Position numbers and translations under genes: made by a program. Below, piece by piece: positions 35,817 through 45,124 of a DNA stretch of 64,000 bases; the stretch's first letter is position 1, and every line of letters begins with the position of its first letter. The notes below the pieces were generated by a model. The model saw only the letters and a list, made by a program, of their open reading frames with translations. It did not search any database and was not told the origin of the DNA. Source of the stretch: Sphingobium arseniciresistens (GTDB lineage Bacteria > Pseudomonadota > Alphaproteobacteria > Sphingomonadales > Sphingomonadaceae); the NCBI GenBank assembly GCA_029167225.1, contig JARFNK010000015.1:1-64000 (forward strand), read 5' to 3'.

Positions 35817-35851
35817 TCCCATAATTTCCCATAAATTCCCCTTTATTCCCA
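35817..35851 (-). promoter_or_regulatory. Four MraZ-type boxes with 10-bp period
   Basis: TCCCA occurs at 35817, 35827 and 35847, with TCCCC at 35837, each separated by five AT-rich bases. On the minus strand this reads TGGGA-N5-GGGGA-N5-TGGGA-N5-TGGGA. E. coli MraZ is known to bind TGGGN direct repeats with five-base spacers upstream of its own operon. The array lies 136 bases before the mraZ start and just after a 14-bp palindrome CCGTTCTTGAACGG (35799-35812). An autoregulatory operator is the natural reading. Confidence 0.8.
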
Positions 35852-35986
35852 GCCCTAGCCTTGGTAATCACAATGGCTCTGGGGCTGTTCAGGCTTTGCG
35901 ATTCCTGCGGACGGGAAGGGCGGTGCGCACCGTTTTTCACGGCAGGAGGTCTGTTGCCCCGTTAGAAAGGGGCAAGCAGGCTTCGC

Positions 35987-36475
35987 GTGTCGGGCGACAT
36001 TCACTTCTCGGGTAACGCCTTCAGCGTGGCGGACGGCAAGGGCCGGTTCGTGCTGCCCCTCGAGATGCGCAAACTTGTACGCAAGAGCAGCGGCGACGAA
36101 CCTCGCCTGCGCGTCGCGCTCCATGAGAAACATGGCTGCGCCATCGGCTTTGGTCTTTCCTATGAAATCGCGCTGGAGGCAGAAATTTCCCAGGCTGCCC
36201 GCCTCGCGATGGAGACCGGCCGCGACTATGATGCCGACGCCGCGCGTGAGGCCATCTTCCCGCTGATCGAAAATGCCAATTTCGACGATGGCGGCCGCTT
36301 CTCCCTGTCCGAGGACATGCGCGAGGAATGCGGCATCACCGATGCGCTCTTCTTCGTCGGCGTGAGCCGCTACATCCAGATCTGGTCGCCCCAGCGCTAT
36401 CTGGAGAGCGAAGGCCGCCCCGAACTGCTCAAGAACAAGGTGCGTCGCTTCCTGGCGGAGGGCGGCAAGAAATGA
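35987..36475 (+). CDS. mraZ: Transcriptional regulator MraZ
   Basis: MraZ is an AbrB-like DNA-binding protein that forms ring oligomers and represses the division/cell-wall operon. The 162-residue protein has two SpoVT-AbrB-like halves with [18 protein letters not shown] near the N-terminus and [18 protein letters not shown] near residue 100. The length is normal. The start is GTG 35987 with AGCAGG close upstream; a stronger AGGAGGT (35944-35950) lies 36 bases upstream, separated by a TTGCCCC/GGGGCAA hairpin. It overlaps rsmH by four bases and is preceded by MraZ-type boxes. Confidence 0.93.
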   Translation: MSGDIHFSGNAFSVADGKGRFVLPLEMRKLVRKSSGDEPRLRVALHEKHGCAIGFGLSYEIALEAEISQAARLAMETGRDYDADAAREAIFPLIENANFDDGGRFSLSEDMREECGITDALFFVGVSRYIQIWSPQRYLESEGRPELLKNKVRRFLAEGGKK

Positions 36476-37419
36476 GCGCGTCTCCGCATGTTCCCGTCCT
36501 GATCGACGAAGTGCTCGATGCGCTTGCCATTGCCCCCGGCGAAACGCATGTCGACGGCACCTTCGGTGCGGGCGGCTACAGCCGGGCGATGGCGGCACGC
36601 GGCGCGCGCGTGATCGCGTTCGACCGCGATCCCGATGCGATCCGCGAAGGCCGCGATGCTGCCGAAGAGGCCGGCATCCTGCTGATCGAGGGCGAGTTCT
36701 CGCGCATGGAATGCCTGCTGGCGGAAGTCGGCGTGACATCGGTTTCCGGCGTCACGCTCGACATCGGCGTGTCCTCCATGCAGCTCGACCGGGCCGGGCG
36801 GGGCTTTTCCTTCCAGTCCGACGGCCCGCTCGACATGCGGATGAGCCAGTCCGGCCAGAGCGCCGCCGACTTCCTCAATGAAGCCGATGAAGAAGAGATC
36901 GCCAACGTGCTTTACCATTATGGCGAGGAGCCGCGCTCGCGCCGGGTCGCCCGCGCCATCGTGCAGGCACGGCCGCTGTCGCGCACCGGCGAGCTGGCGG
37001 CCGTCGTGCGCAAGGCGCTGGGCCACAAGCCGCATGACAAGAAGGATCCCGCGACGCGGACCTTCCAGGCGATCCGCATCCATGTGAACGGCGAGCTGGA
37101 CGAGCTGGAGCGCGGCCTTGCCGCTGCCGAGGCCGTGCTGGCGCCGGGCGGCCGGATCGCGATCGTCACCTTCCACAGCCTTGAGGACAGGATCGTGAAG
37201 CAGTTCCTGCGCCAGCGCAGCGGCACGCAGGGCGGTGGATCGCGCCACATGCCCGCGCGTGTCGAGGAGGCAGCGCCGACATTCGAAAAGCCGGCCAAGG
37301 CGGTGCGCCCCGGCGCCGCCGAACTGGCCCGCAATCCCCGCGCCCGGTCTGCAACGCTCCGCAGCGCCGTTCGTACCACCGCTCCAGCTCAGCCCGTTCA
37401 GGGGAGGGTATCCGCATGA
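36472..37419 (+). CDS. rsmH: 16S rRNA m4C1402 methyltransferase RsmH (MraW)
   Basis: RsmH methylates N4 of C1402 in 16S rRNA. The 315-residue protein has [13 protein letters not shown], the SAM motif [64 protein letters not shown] and the terminal [18 protein letters not shown] 36472 overlaps the mraZ stop, and its stop overlaps ftsL, each by four bases. Confidence 0.97.
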   Translation: MSASPHVPVLIDEVLDALAIAPGETHVDGTFGAGGYSRAMAARGARVIAFDRDPDAIREGRDAAEEAGILLIEGEFSRMECLLAEVGVTSVSGVTLDIGVSSMQLDRAGRGFSFQSDGPLDMRMSQSGQSAADFLNEADEEEIANVLYHYGEEPRSRRVARAIVQARPLSRTGELAAVVRKALGHKPHDKKDPATRTFQAIRIHVNGELDELERGLAAAEAVLAPGGRIAIVTFHSLEDRIVKQFLRQRSGTQGGGSRHMPARVEEAAPTFEKPAKAVRPGAAELARNPRARSATLRSAVRTTAPAQPVQGRVSA

Positions 37420-38105
37420 TCGCCGTCAAGCGCCTCCAAAGTCTCTTCTGGGTCTTGCTCGTCACGTTGGGCGCGCTCGGCGCCTATCTGGTGTCGCTGC
37501 GCGCCGCCACCGAGCGCAACGAGTTGATGCATGTGCGTTCGCAGATCGCTGCGGCGCGCGGGGACATTCGCTATCTGGAAACCGAGTTCGGCGCGCGCGC
37601 CAGCCTGCGCCAGCTGGAACGCTGGAACGCGGAAGACCTGCGCTATGCGACGCCTGCCGCCGCGCAATATCTGAACGGAGAGCGGGCGCTGGCGAGCCTC
37701 GACGGCGTTGAGCCCAACGGCCCGACCTTCGTCGCGCCGCCGGTGATGGTCGCGATGGTCGAAACCCCGGCCGACCTGCCCTCCGCCGTGCCGCAGCCCG
37801 CGCCCAGCCCGGCGACGAGCCAGATCCGCAGCGACATCTCGATCATCCGCTCGGCGCGCGCCGCCGACATCGTGCCGAGCGCGGCCACCGAAACCATCAA
37901 GCCGGCGACGAAGGTGGCGTCCTCCACGATCGAGCGTAGCGACAAGCCGGCCCGCGCGATGCTCTCGGCACCCGCCCCCCGGATCAGCCCCGTGACGCGC
38001 AATGCCGAACGCATGGCGATGCTGGACGCCAAGCTGCTCGACGATCGCACCCTTGGCGAACTCTCGGCGCGGGCGGCGAACGAGAAGAGGAAGGACCGGC
38101 GCTGA
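37416..38105 (+). CDS. ftsL: Cell division protein FtsL-like, with long tail
   Basis: FtsL is a bitopic divisome protein that pairs with FtsB and activates FtsWI. The assignment rests on position between rsmH and ftsI and on topology: a short N-terminus, one membrane helix (about residues 8-28, [20 protein letters not shown]), and a coiled coil (about 31-60, [26 protein letters not shown]). Usual FtsL proteins are about 120 residues. This one has 229, with about 130 extra Pro/Ala/Ser-rich residues and a charged end KRKDRR. Its stop shares one base with the ftsI start. Confidence 0.85.
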   Translation: MIAVKRLQSLFWVLLVTLGALGAYLVSLRAATERNELMHVRSQIAAARGDIRYLETEFGARASLRQLERWNAEDLRYATPAAAQYLNGERALASLDGVEPNGPTFVAPPVMVAMVETPADLPSAVPQPAPSPATSQIRSDISIIRSARAADIVPSAATETIKPATKVASSTIERSDKPARAMLSAPAPRISPVTRNAERMAMLDAKLLDDRTLGELSARAANEKRKDRR

Positions 38106-39793
38106 TGGCCACCATCGTCGTCCGTCCTGATACACCGCGCGCCGCCACCAATCGGATCAACCTGACGGCGGTGGCGCATCAGCGTCTGATGCTGCTGCTC
38201 ATCCTGTTCGCCGGCATCACCCTGCTGATCGCGCTCCGGCTGATGTGGATGGGGGTGTTCACCGGCAACAATCATGGCGCGGGGCTGGGCAGCGGCCTGC
38301 CGGCGCGCGCAGACATCGTCGATCGCAACGGCGTGCCGCTGGCGCGGACGATGGACGGCTATGCCATCGCGGTGCGCCCCAAGCTGCTGATCGGCGACCC
38401 GGCGGAACTGGCGCGCAAGCTCGCCGAGATCTTCCCGGACGAGAAGCAGGGCGAACTCTATCGCAAGCTGACCGGCAAGGGCTGGGCCTATCTGCGCCGC
38501 AGCGCGCTGCCCGAACAGGTCGCCGCCGTGAACGCGCTGGGCGAACCCGGCATCGAGTTCCCGCGCGAGAAGGAGCGGGTCTATCCCCAGCGCACACTCG
38601 CCGCCCATGTGCTTGGCTTCGTGCCGACGGACGGCAAGGGCGGCATGGGCGTGGAATCGGCGTTCGATGCCGAACTGACCGAGATGGCGAAGCATGGCCA
38701 GTCGCTGGTGCTGTCGCTCGACAGCCGGGTGCAGGCGGCGCTCGAAAGCGAGCTGTACGCGCAGATGGTCTCGCAGCGCGCCAATGGCGCGGCGGGCATT
38801 ATCATGAACGCCAATACCGGCGAAGTGATCGCCATGGCGTCCCTGCCGGTCTTCGATCCCAACAAGCTGGGCAAGGATGCCGAGGCGCGCCGCAACGATG
38901 TGGTGCAGGCCCGCTACGAACTCGGCTCGACCTTCAAGCCGCTCTCGATCGGCAAGGCGATGGACACCGGCGTCGTGACGTCCATGAGCAAGCGCTATGA
39001 CGCGACCTCGCCGCTGCAGGTCGCCGGATTCCGCATCAAGGACGATCACAGCAGCGGCCGCTGGCTCAACGTGCCCGAAACGCTGGTCCACAGCTCCAAT
39101 ATCGTGACCGCGCGGATCGCCGATGAAATGGGGCCGGAACGGATGCAGCAATTGTTCCGCGACCTGGAGTTCGATCGTCGCCCGAGCATCGAGCTGCACG
39201 AGCGCGCACGCACGCTATGGCCTTCGAGCTGGGGCCGGATCACGACCATGACGGTCTCCTACGGCCATGGCATCGCCGTCACGCCGCTGCATCTGGCGAG
39301 CGCCTATGCGGCGCTGGTGAACGGCGGCCTGTGGCGCCCGGCGACGCTGCGCAAGCTGAAGGCCGACGACGTGCCGCAGGGACGCCGCGTCTTCTCCGCC
39401 GCGACCAGCGCGCGGATGCGCCAGCTGCTGCGCATGATCGTTGCGGCGGGCACCGGCCGCAGCGCCGACGCCAAGGGCTATCGCGTCGGCGGCAAGACCG
39501 GATCGGCCGAAAAGCCCTTCGAAGGCGGCTATGCGCATCATTCGCTGGTGACGACCTTCGCTGCGGCCTTTCCGATGGACGATCCTAAATATATTGTGCT
39601 CGCCATGATGGACGAACCGAAAGGCACCCCGGAGACATTCGGCCTGCGCACGGCCGCCTGGACCGCCGCGCCGGTGGTGAAGCGTGTGATCGAGCGGACC
39701 GGGCCGATGCTGGGCGTGCTGCCCGACGAGCATCGCGACGTTGACATTTCGGAACTGATGCCGCTGCTGTGGAACCCGAAGGGAGAGGATTGA
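38105..39793 (+). CDS. ftsI: Septal peptidoglycan transpeptidase FtsI (PBP3)
   Basis: FtsI crosslinks septal peptidoglycan. The 562-residue protein has one N-terminal membrane helix (about 28-50), then the non-catalytic dimerisation domain beginning with ARADIVDRNGVPLA. In the transpeptidase domain are the active Ser275 in GSTFKPL, the SSN motif at 330-332 and KTGSA at about 464. All three penicillin-binding motifs are intact. It overlaps ftsL upstream and murE downstream by one base each. Confidence 0.97.
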   Translation: MATIVVRPDTPRAATNRINLTAVAHQRLMLLLILFAGITLLIALRLMWMGVFTGNNHGAGLGSGLPARADIVDRNGVPLARTMDGYAIAVRPKLLIGDPAELARKLAEIFPDEKQGELYRKLTGKGWAYLRRSALPEQVAAVNALGEPGIEFPREKERVYPQRTLAAHVLGFVPTDGKGGMGVESAFDAELTEMAKHGQSLVLSLDSRVQAALESELYAQMVSQRANGAAGIIMNANTGEVIAMASLPVFDPNKLGKDAEARRNDVVQARYELGSTFKPLSIGKAMDTGVVTSMSKRYDATSPLQVAGFRIKDDHSSGRWLNVPETLVHSSNIVTARIADEMGPERMQQLFRDLEFDRRPSIELHERARTLWPSSWGRITTMTVSYGHGIAVTPLHLASAYAALVNGGLWRPATLRKLKADDVPQGRRVFSAATSARMRQLLRMIVAAGTGRSADAKGYRVGGKTGSAEKPFEGGYAHHSLVTTFAAAFPMDDPKYIVLAMMDEPKGTPETFGLRTAAWTAAPVVKRVIERTGPMLGVLPDEHRDVDISELMPLLWNPKGED

Positions 39794-41235
39794 TGCGGCT
39801 GGGCAGTTTGCTCGCTGAATTGGGGCTGGACGCCGCTGCGGGCGCCACGGCCGACGGGGTCGTGACCGGATTTGCCATCGATCATCGCAAGATTGCGCCG
39901 GGCACCATCTTTGGTGCCTTTGAAGGGCTCCGGGTCAATGGCGAGGATTTCATCGCCGACGCCATTGCTGCCGGCGCGATCGCCGTCGTTGCCCGGCCCG
40001 AGGCCAATGTGCAGGGCGTGCCGCATATTGCCGACGCCGTGCCGCGCCGCCTGTTTGCCCGGCTTGCCGCACGTTTCTTTGCCCCCTTCCCCGAAACGAC
40101 CGTTGCCGTCACCGGCACCAATGGCAAGACGTCGACGGTCGAGCTGACCCGTCAGCTGTGGCGGATGCTGGGCTATCATGCGGCTTCCATCGGCACGCTG
40201 GGCGTCACCACATCGGTCGATCAGGTGTCGACCGGGCTGACCACGCCGGACATCGTCACCTTCCTGTCGAACATGTCGGGGCTGCGCCGCGAGGGCGTGA
40301 CCCATGCCGCGTTCGAGGCATCGAGCCACGGCCTGTCGCAATATCGCACCGAGGGGCTGCCTGTCCGCGCCGGTGCCTTCACCAACCTGACCCGCGATCA
40401 TCTCGACTATCATGGCGACATGGAGAGCTATTTCGCGGCCAAGATGCGGCTGTTCGACGAGGTGGTCGGCGACGATGGCGCCGCCGTCGTCTGGGCGGAC
40501 GACGCATGGTCGCAAAAGGTGATCGACCGGGTTTCGGAGCGGGGGCTCCGGCTGCTGAGCGTCGGCGTGGGCGGGGAGGCGCTTCGGCTCGTCTCGCGCA
40601 CGCCGACCCAGCTCGGCCAGAACCTCGTCATCGCCGCCGATGGCAAGGAGTATAAGGTCAACCTGCCGCTGATCGGTGCCTATCAGGCCGCGAACGCGCT
40701 TGTCTCCGCCGGGCTGGTGATCGCGACCGGGGAAGACACGGCCAAGGTGCTCGAACTGCTCGGCCGGGTGCAGCCCGTGCGCGGCCGATTGGAGCGTGCG
40801 GTCATCAGCAAGGCGGGCGCGCCGGTCTATGTCGATTATGCCCATACGCCCGACGGGCTGCGCGCCGCGATCGAGGCGCTGCGCCCGCATACCAGGGGCA
40901 AGCTGATCGCGCTGTTCGGGGCCGGCGGGGACCGTGACGCGGGCAAGCGTCCCGAAATGGGACGCATCGCGGCGCAGCTCGCCGACCATGTGATCGTGAC
41001 CGATGACAATCCTCGCTCGGAGGAGCCCTCCACCATCCGCGCCGCGATCATGGCGGGGGCGCCGGGCGCGGTGGAGATCGGCGGACGCCGCGACGCGATT
41101 GTCGCCGCCATCGCCCAGGCCGGCGGCGACGACATCGTGCTGCTCGCGGGCAAGGGGCATGAGCAGGGGCAGGTCATCGGCGACCGGGTTCTGCCCTTCG
41201 ACGATGTGCTCGTGGCGCGGGAATGCGCTGCATGA
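39793..41235 (+). CDS. murE: UDP-MurNAc-tripeptide synthetase MurE
   Basis: MurE adds meso-diaminopimelate to UDP-MurNAc-L-Ala-D-Glu. The 480-residue protein has the ATP loop VTGTNGKTSTVELTRQL at about 113, FEASSHGLSQYR, LTRDHLDYHGDMESYF, and the mDAP-specific DDNPRSEEP (DNPR) at about 403, so diaminopimelate rather than lysine is the expected substrate. ATG 39793 shares a base with the ftsI stop; the stop overlaps murF by four bases. Confidence 0.97.
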   Translation: MRLGSLLAELGLDAAAGATADGVVTGFAIDHRKIAPGTIFGAFEGLRVNGEDFIADAIAAGAIAVVARPEANVQGVPHIADAVPRRLFARLAARFFAPFPETTVAVTGTNGKTSTVELTRQLWRMLGYHAASIGTLGVTTSVDQVSTGLTTPDIVTFLSNMSGLRREGVTHAAFEASSHGLSQYRTEGLPVRAGAFTNLTRDHLDYHGDMESYFAAKMRLFDEVVGDDGAAVVWADDAWSQKVIDRVSERGLRLLSVGVGGEALRLVSRTPTQLGQNLVIAADGKEYKVNLPLIGAYQAANALVSAGLVIATGEDTAKVLELLGRVQPVRGRLERAVISKAGAPVYVDYAHTPDGLRAAIEALRPHTRGKLIALFGAGGDRDAGKRPEMGRIAAQLADHVIVTDDNPRSEEPSTIRAAIMAGAPGAVEIGGRRDAIVAAIAQAGGDDIVLLAGKGHEQGQVIGDRVLPFDDVLVARECAA

Positions 41236-42611
41236 AAACGCTCTGGACGTCAGACGAGATCGCGGCGGCGACGGGGGGCACTGCCTCGGCCGCGTTCGGC
41301 GTATCCGGCGTGGCGTTCGACAGCCGTGAAGTGGGTCAGGGCGACCTGTTCGTCGCGATGCGCGGCGAGACGACCGACGGCCACCGTTTCCTCGACCGCG
41401 CCTATGCCGCCGGCGCTGCCGGGGCGATCGTGGAGCACCCCGTCGCGGGGCCGCATGTGCTGGTGTCCGACAGTGCCCGCGCGCTGGAGATGCTGGGCGT
41501 CGCATCACGTGCCCGCACCCAGGCGAAGATCATCGGCGTCACCGGATCGGTCGGCAAGACGGGCACGAAGGAAGCGCTGTTCCATGCGCTCGACCGTTCG
41601 GCCCATGACGCCGTCCACCGCTCGCTCAAGAGCTACAACAATCATGTGGGCGTGCCGCTCAGCCTCGCGCGGATGCCGCGCGACACCCGCTTCGGCATCT
41701 TCGAAATGGGCATGAACCATGCCGGCGAGCTGTCGGTGCTGACCGGCTTCGTGCGGCCGCATGTCGCCATCGTGACGGCCATTGCGCCTGCGCATATCGA
41801 ATATTTCGGCACTGAAGCGGCCATCGCCCGCGCCAAGGCGGAAATCTTCCAGGGGCTGATGCCCGGCGGCACGGCGATCATCCCCTATGACAGCCCGCAT
41901 ATCCAGGCGCTCTACAGCATTGCGGAAGCCTATGCGGGCAAGGTACTGACCTTCGGCATGGGCAAGGGCGCCGACGTGCGCGCGCTGGAGGCCGTGCCTG
42001 CCGAGCATGGCGGCACGCTGCTGACCGCGCATCTGCCGACCGCCCAGATTTCCCTGACCGTCGCGGCGCCGGGCGAGCATTGGGTCACGAACAGCCTGGC
42101 CGTGCTGGCCGCGGTCGAGGCGGTTGGCGGCGATCTGGCAGCCGCCGGCATCGCGCTCGCCGAAATGCCGGGTCTTCCCGGTCGCGGCGCGCGGCGCATC
42201 GTGCCGGTCGCGGGCGGCGAGGCGCTGCTGATCGACGAAAGCTACAACGCCAATCCGCTGTCGATGGCCGCGACCTTGCGCCAGCTTGGCCGCGAGCAGG
42301 CGGACAGGCGCATCGCCGTGCTGGGCGCAATGAAGGAGCTGGGCAGCCAGAGCGCGGCGCTCCACGCGGGGCTCGTGGACCCGATCGCGGCGGGCCGTGT
42401 GGATTATGCGATCCTTGTCGGCGAAGACATGACCCCGTTGGCGGATGTGCTTGAAGGCGTCGTCCCTTTCGCGCATGTGGCCGACGCAGGAGCGGCGGCA
42501 GGCGTGCTGGAGCATGAAATGCGCGCTGGCGACGCCATCCTGGTCAAGGGTTCCAACAGTGTCGGGCTATCGAGCGTGGTTGCCGCATTGAGCCACGGGG
42601 AAGAGAATTAA
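41232..42611 (+). CDS. murF: UDP-MurNAc-tripeptide:D-Ala-D-Ala ligase MurF
   Basis: MurF attaches D-Ala-D-Ala to complete the pentapeptide precursor. The 459-residue protein has [20 protein letters not shown] in the N-terminal domain, the ATP loop [15 protein letters not shown] at about 100, [24 protein letters not shown], and [19 protein letters not shown] 41232 overlaps the murE stop; the TAATG junction joins it to mraY. Confidence 0.96.
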   Translation: MKTLWTSDEIAAATGGTASAAFGVSGVAFDSREVGQGDLFVAMRGETTDGHRFLDRAYAAGAAGAIVEHPVAGPHVLVSDSARALEMLGVASRARTQAKIIGVTGSVGKTGTKEALFHALDRSAHDAVHRSLKSYNNHVGVPLSLARMPRDTRFGIFEMGMNHAGELSVLTGFVRPHVAIVTAIAPAHIEYFGTEAAIARAKAEIFQGLMPGGTAIIPYDSPHIQALYSIAEAYAGKVLTFGMGKGADVRALEAVPAEHGGTLLTAHLPTAQISLTVAAPGEHWVTNSLAVLAAVEAVGGDLAAAGIALAEMPGLPGRGARRIVPVAGGEALLIDESYNANPLSMAATLRQLGREQADRRIAVLGAMKELGSQSAALHAGLVDPIAAGRVDYAILVGEDMTPLADVLEGVVPFAHVADAGAAAGVLEHEMRAGDAILVKGSNSVGLSSVVAALSHGEEN

Positions 42612-43681
42612 TGTTATATTGGCTGGCTCAGACATTGGATTTCCACGGGATCTTCAATCTCGTGCGCTATCTGAGCTTCCGCGCGGGCGCCGCGATCGCG
42701 ACCGCGCTCATCATCGGCCTGTTCATCGGCCCCACCTTCATCGGCTGGCTGCGTGTCCGCCAGGGCAAGGGGCAGCCGATTCGCTCGGACGGTCCGCAGA
42801 GCCATCTCGCCAAGCGCGGCACGCCGACCATGGGTGGATTGATGATCCTCACGTCTGTCATCAGTTCGGTATTGCTGTGGATGGACCTGTCGTCCGTCTA
42901 TGTCTGGGCCTGCATCTTCGTGACGCTGGGCTTCGGCGCCATCGGCTTCCTCGACGATTATGACAAGGTCACGAAGGCGAGCCACAAGGGGCTTTCGGGC
43001 AAGTTCCGCCTGCTGTGCGAATTCCTGATCGCGGGCGTCGCCGCTTGGCTGATCGTGGGGCATAACGGCACGGCGCTCTACGTGCCCTTCTGGAACGGAC
43101 CGGCGCTCGACCTCGGGCCGTTCTACTATGTCTTCGCGGCCTTCGTGATAGTGGCCTTCGGCAATGCCGTGAACCTGACCGACGGGCTGGACGGGCTGGC
43201 GACCATGCCGGTCATCATCGCCTGCCTGGCGTTCATGGCGATCGTCTATCTGGCCGGCCGCGCCGATTTCGCCGCCTATCTGGGCATTCCGCATGTGCCG
43301 GGCGCGGGCAACCTGACCATCCTGTGCGGCGCGATCATCGGTGCGGGCCTCGCCTTCCTGTGGTTCAACGCGCCGCCGGCCGCCGTCTTCATGGGCGACA
43401 CCGGCAGCCTCGCGCTGGGCGGCACCATCGGCGTGATCGCGGTCAGCGCGCATCACGAGATCGTGCTGGGCATCATCGGCGGGCTGTTCGTGGTGGAGGC
43501 GATGTCGGTCATCATCCAGGTGTTCTTCTACAAGCGCACCGGCAAGCGGGTGTTCCGCATGGCGCCGATCCACCATCATTTCGAGCAGCTCGGCTGGTCG
43601 GAGCCGACCGTGGTGATCCGCTTCTGGATCATCTCCTTCGTGCTGGCGCTCGCCGGCCTCGCCACGCTGAAGCTGAGGTGA
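42611..43681 (+). CDS. mraY: Phospho-MurNAc-pentapeptide transferase MraY
   Basis: MraY makes lipid I by moving phospho-MurNAc-pentapeptide to undecaprenyl phosphate. The 356-residue membrane protein has about ten helices and the family motifs [38 protein letters not shown] with the Asp pair, [27 protein letters not shown], and the loop [16 protein letters not shown]. It starts on the last base of the murF stop. Confidence 0.98.
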   Translation: MLYWLAQTLDFHGIFNLVRYLSFRAGAAIATALIIGLFIGPTFIGWLRVRQGKGQPIRSDGPQSHLAKRGTPTMGGLMILTSVISSVLLWMDLSSVYVWACIFVTLGFGAIGFLDDYDKVTKASHKGLSGKFRLLCEFLIAGVAAWLIVGHNGTALYVPFWNGPALDLGPFYYVFAAFVIVAFGNAVNLTDGLDGLATMPVIIACLAFMAIVYLAGRADFAAYLGIPHVPGAGNLTILCGAIIGAGLAFLWFNAPPAAVFMGDTGSLALGGTIGVIAVSAHHEIVLGIIGGLFVVEAMSVIIQVFFYKRTGKRVFRMAPIHHHFEQLGWSEPTVVIRFWIISFVLALAGLATLKLR

Positions 43682-43686
43682 GCGGC

Positions 43687-45084
43687 ATGGGGATCGTCTC
43701 CAGCGTCTTTGCGGGCAAGCGCTACGTCGTCCTGGGGCTTGCACGCTCGGGCCTTGCCACCGTCGATTGCCTGGCTGCGAGCGGCGCGCAGGTGGTGGCG
43801 TGGGACAGCCGGGAGGAAGCGCGCGCGCTGGTCGCCGACAAGGCGGAGCTGGCCGACCCGCTGGAAATCACGCTGACCGGCTTCGACGGCATCGTCGTCT
43901 CGCCCGGCGTGCCGCTCAACCGGCACCCGATCTCCCAGAATGCCAAACTCGCCGGCGTGCCGGTGATCGGCGACATCGAGCTGTTCGCGCTCGCCCGGCC
44001 GACCCTGCCCGCGCACCGCGTCGTCGGCATCACCGGCACGAACGGCAAGTCGACCACGACCGCGCTGATCCACCATATCATCGAAAGCGCCGGCATTCCC
44101 ACGCGCATGGGCGGCAATATCGGCCTGCCGATCCTGGGGCAGGAGCCGCTGACGCCAAATGACAAGGGCGGCGGCATCTATGTGCTGGAACTGTCGAGCT
44201 ACCAGATCGACCTGACCCACAGCCTGGATTGCGACGTGTCGGTGCTGCTCAACATCACGCCCGACCATCTCGATCGCTATGACGGTTTCGAAGGCTATGT
44301 CGCATCGAAGGCGCGGCTGTTCGCCATGCAGTCGCCCGCCCACCCGGCGGTGATCGCGGTCGAGGATGAGCCTAGCCGTTCCATCGCCGCAGGGCTCCGT
44401 CATTCCCGCGAAGGCGGGAACCCATCTCCTGACCTTGCTTCTGGACGCGGGGCAGGGGAGATGGATCCCCGCCATTGCGGGGATGACGTCGTGGAGGTGC
44501 GTTCCACCGATATCGACACCGCTGCGCAGGCCGGGTGGCCTTCGCTGCAGGGGCCGCACAATGCGCAAAACGCCGCCGTCGCGATCGCCGTGGCCGATGC
44601 GCTGGGCATCGACCGCGCCGTCACCATGGCCGCGCTCGCCAGCTATGCCAGCCTGCCGCACCGGATGCAGCGCGTCGCCGAGGTGAACGGCGTCCTCTAC
44701 GTGAACGACAGCAAGGCGACCAACCCGGCCTCCACCGCGCCGGCGCTCGCCGCCTATCCGCCGATCGACGGCACACCGCGCATCCACTGGATCGTCGGCG
44801 GCCTCGCCAAGACCGACAATCTGGACGAATGCGCGCCGCATTTCGGCAATGTCGCCCATGCCTATACCATCGGCGAGGCGGGGCACATGTTCGCCGACAT
44901 CCTGCGCCCGATCATGGCCGTGGACGACAGCGAGATGATGTCCGCCGCCGTGCGCCGCGCGGCGCGGGTTGCGCGACCGGGCGATGTCGTGTTGCTCTCG
45001 CCGGCCTGCGCGAGTTTCGACCAGTTCCGGGATTTCGAGGCGCGCGGCGATGCCTTCGCCGCCGCCGTCGCGGCACTGGACTAG
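43687..45084 (+). CDS. murD: UDP-MurNAc-L-Ala:D-Glu ligase MurD, with an in-frame repeat insert
   Basis: MurD adds D-glutamate to UDP-MurNAc-L-Ala. The 465-residue protein has VVLGLARSGLATVDCL, VSPGVPLNRHPIS, the ATP loop VVGITGTNGKSTTTALI, VLELSSYQIDL, NITPDHLDRY, GPHNAQNAAVAIAVADALG, YVNDSKATNPAST and SPACASFDQF in order, so the enzyme appears intact. Residues about 238-267 (RHSREGGNPSP...RHCGDDVV) are not MurD sequence but a translated REP-like palindrome, located in the central ATP-binding domain. The gene starts five bases after mraY. Confidence 0.96.
   Translation: MGIVSSVFAGKRYVVLGLARSGLATVDCLAASGAQVVAWDSREEARALVADKAELADPLEITLTGFDGIVVSPGVPLNRHPISQNAKLAGVPVIGDIELFALARPTLPAHRVVGITGTNGKSTTTALIHHIIESAGIPTRMGGNIGLPILGQEPLTPNDKGGGIYVLELSSYQIDLTHSLDCDVSVLLNITPDHLDRYDGFEGYVASKARLFAMQSPAHPAVIAVEDEPSRSIAAGLRHSREGGNPSPDLASGRGAGEMDPRHCGDDVVEVRSTDIDTAAQAGWPSLQGPHNAQNAAVAIAVADALGIDRAVTMAALASYASLPHRMQRVAEVNGVLYVNDSKATNPASTAPALAAYPPIDGTPRIHWIVGGLAKTDNLDECAPHFGNVAHAYTIGEAGHMFADILRPIMAVDDSEMMSAAVRRAARVARPGDVVLLSPACASFDQFRDFEARGDAFAAAVAALD
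44398..44488. repeat. REP-like palindrome (family 1) inside the murD coding sequence
   Basis: The left arm CGTCATTCCCGCGAAGGCGG (then GAACCCATCTCC) and the right arm GGAGATGGATCCCCGCC (then ATTGCGGGGATGACG) are inverted copies around a 30-base centre. The whole is read through in the murD frame without a stop. The intergenic copy at 23290-23378 is the same element in the opposite orientation. Confidence 0.88.
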
Positions 45085-45124
45085 AGGGGGCGATCGGGGG
45101 GACATGCGGGAAGGACTGCCAAGC

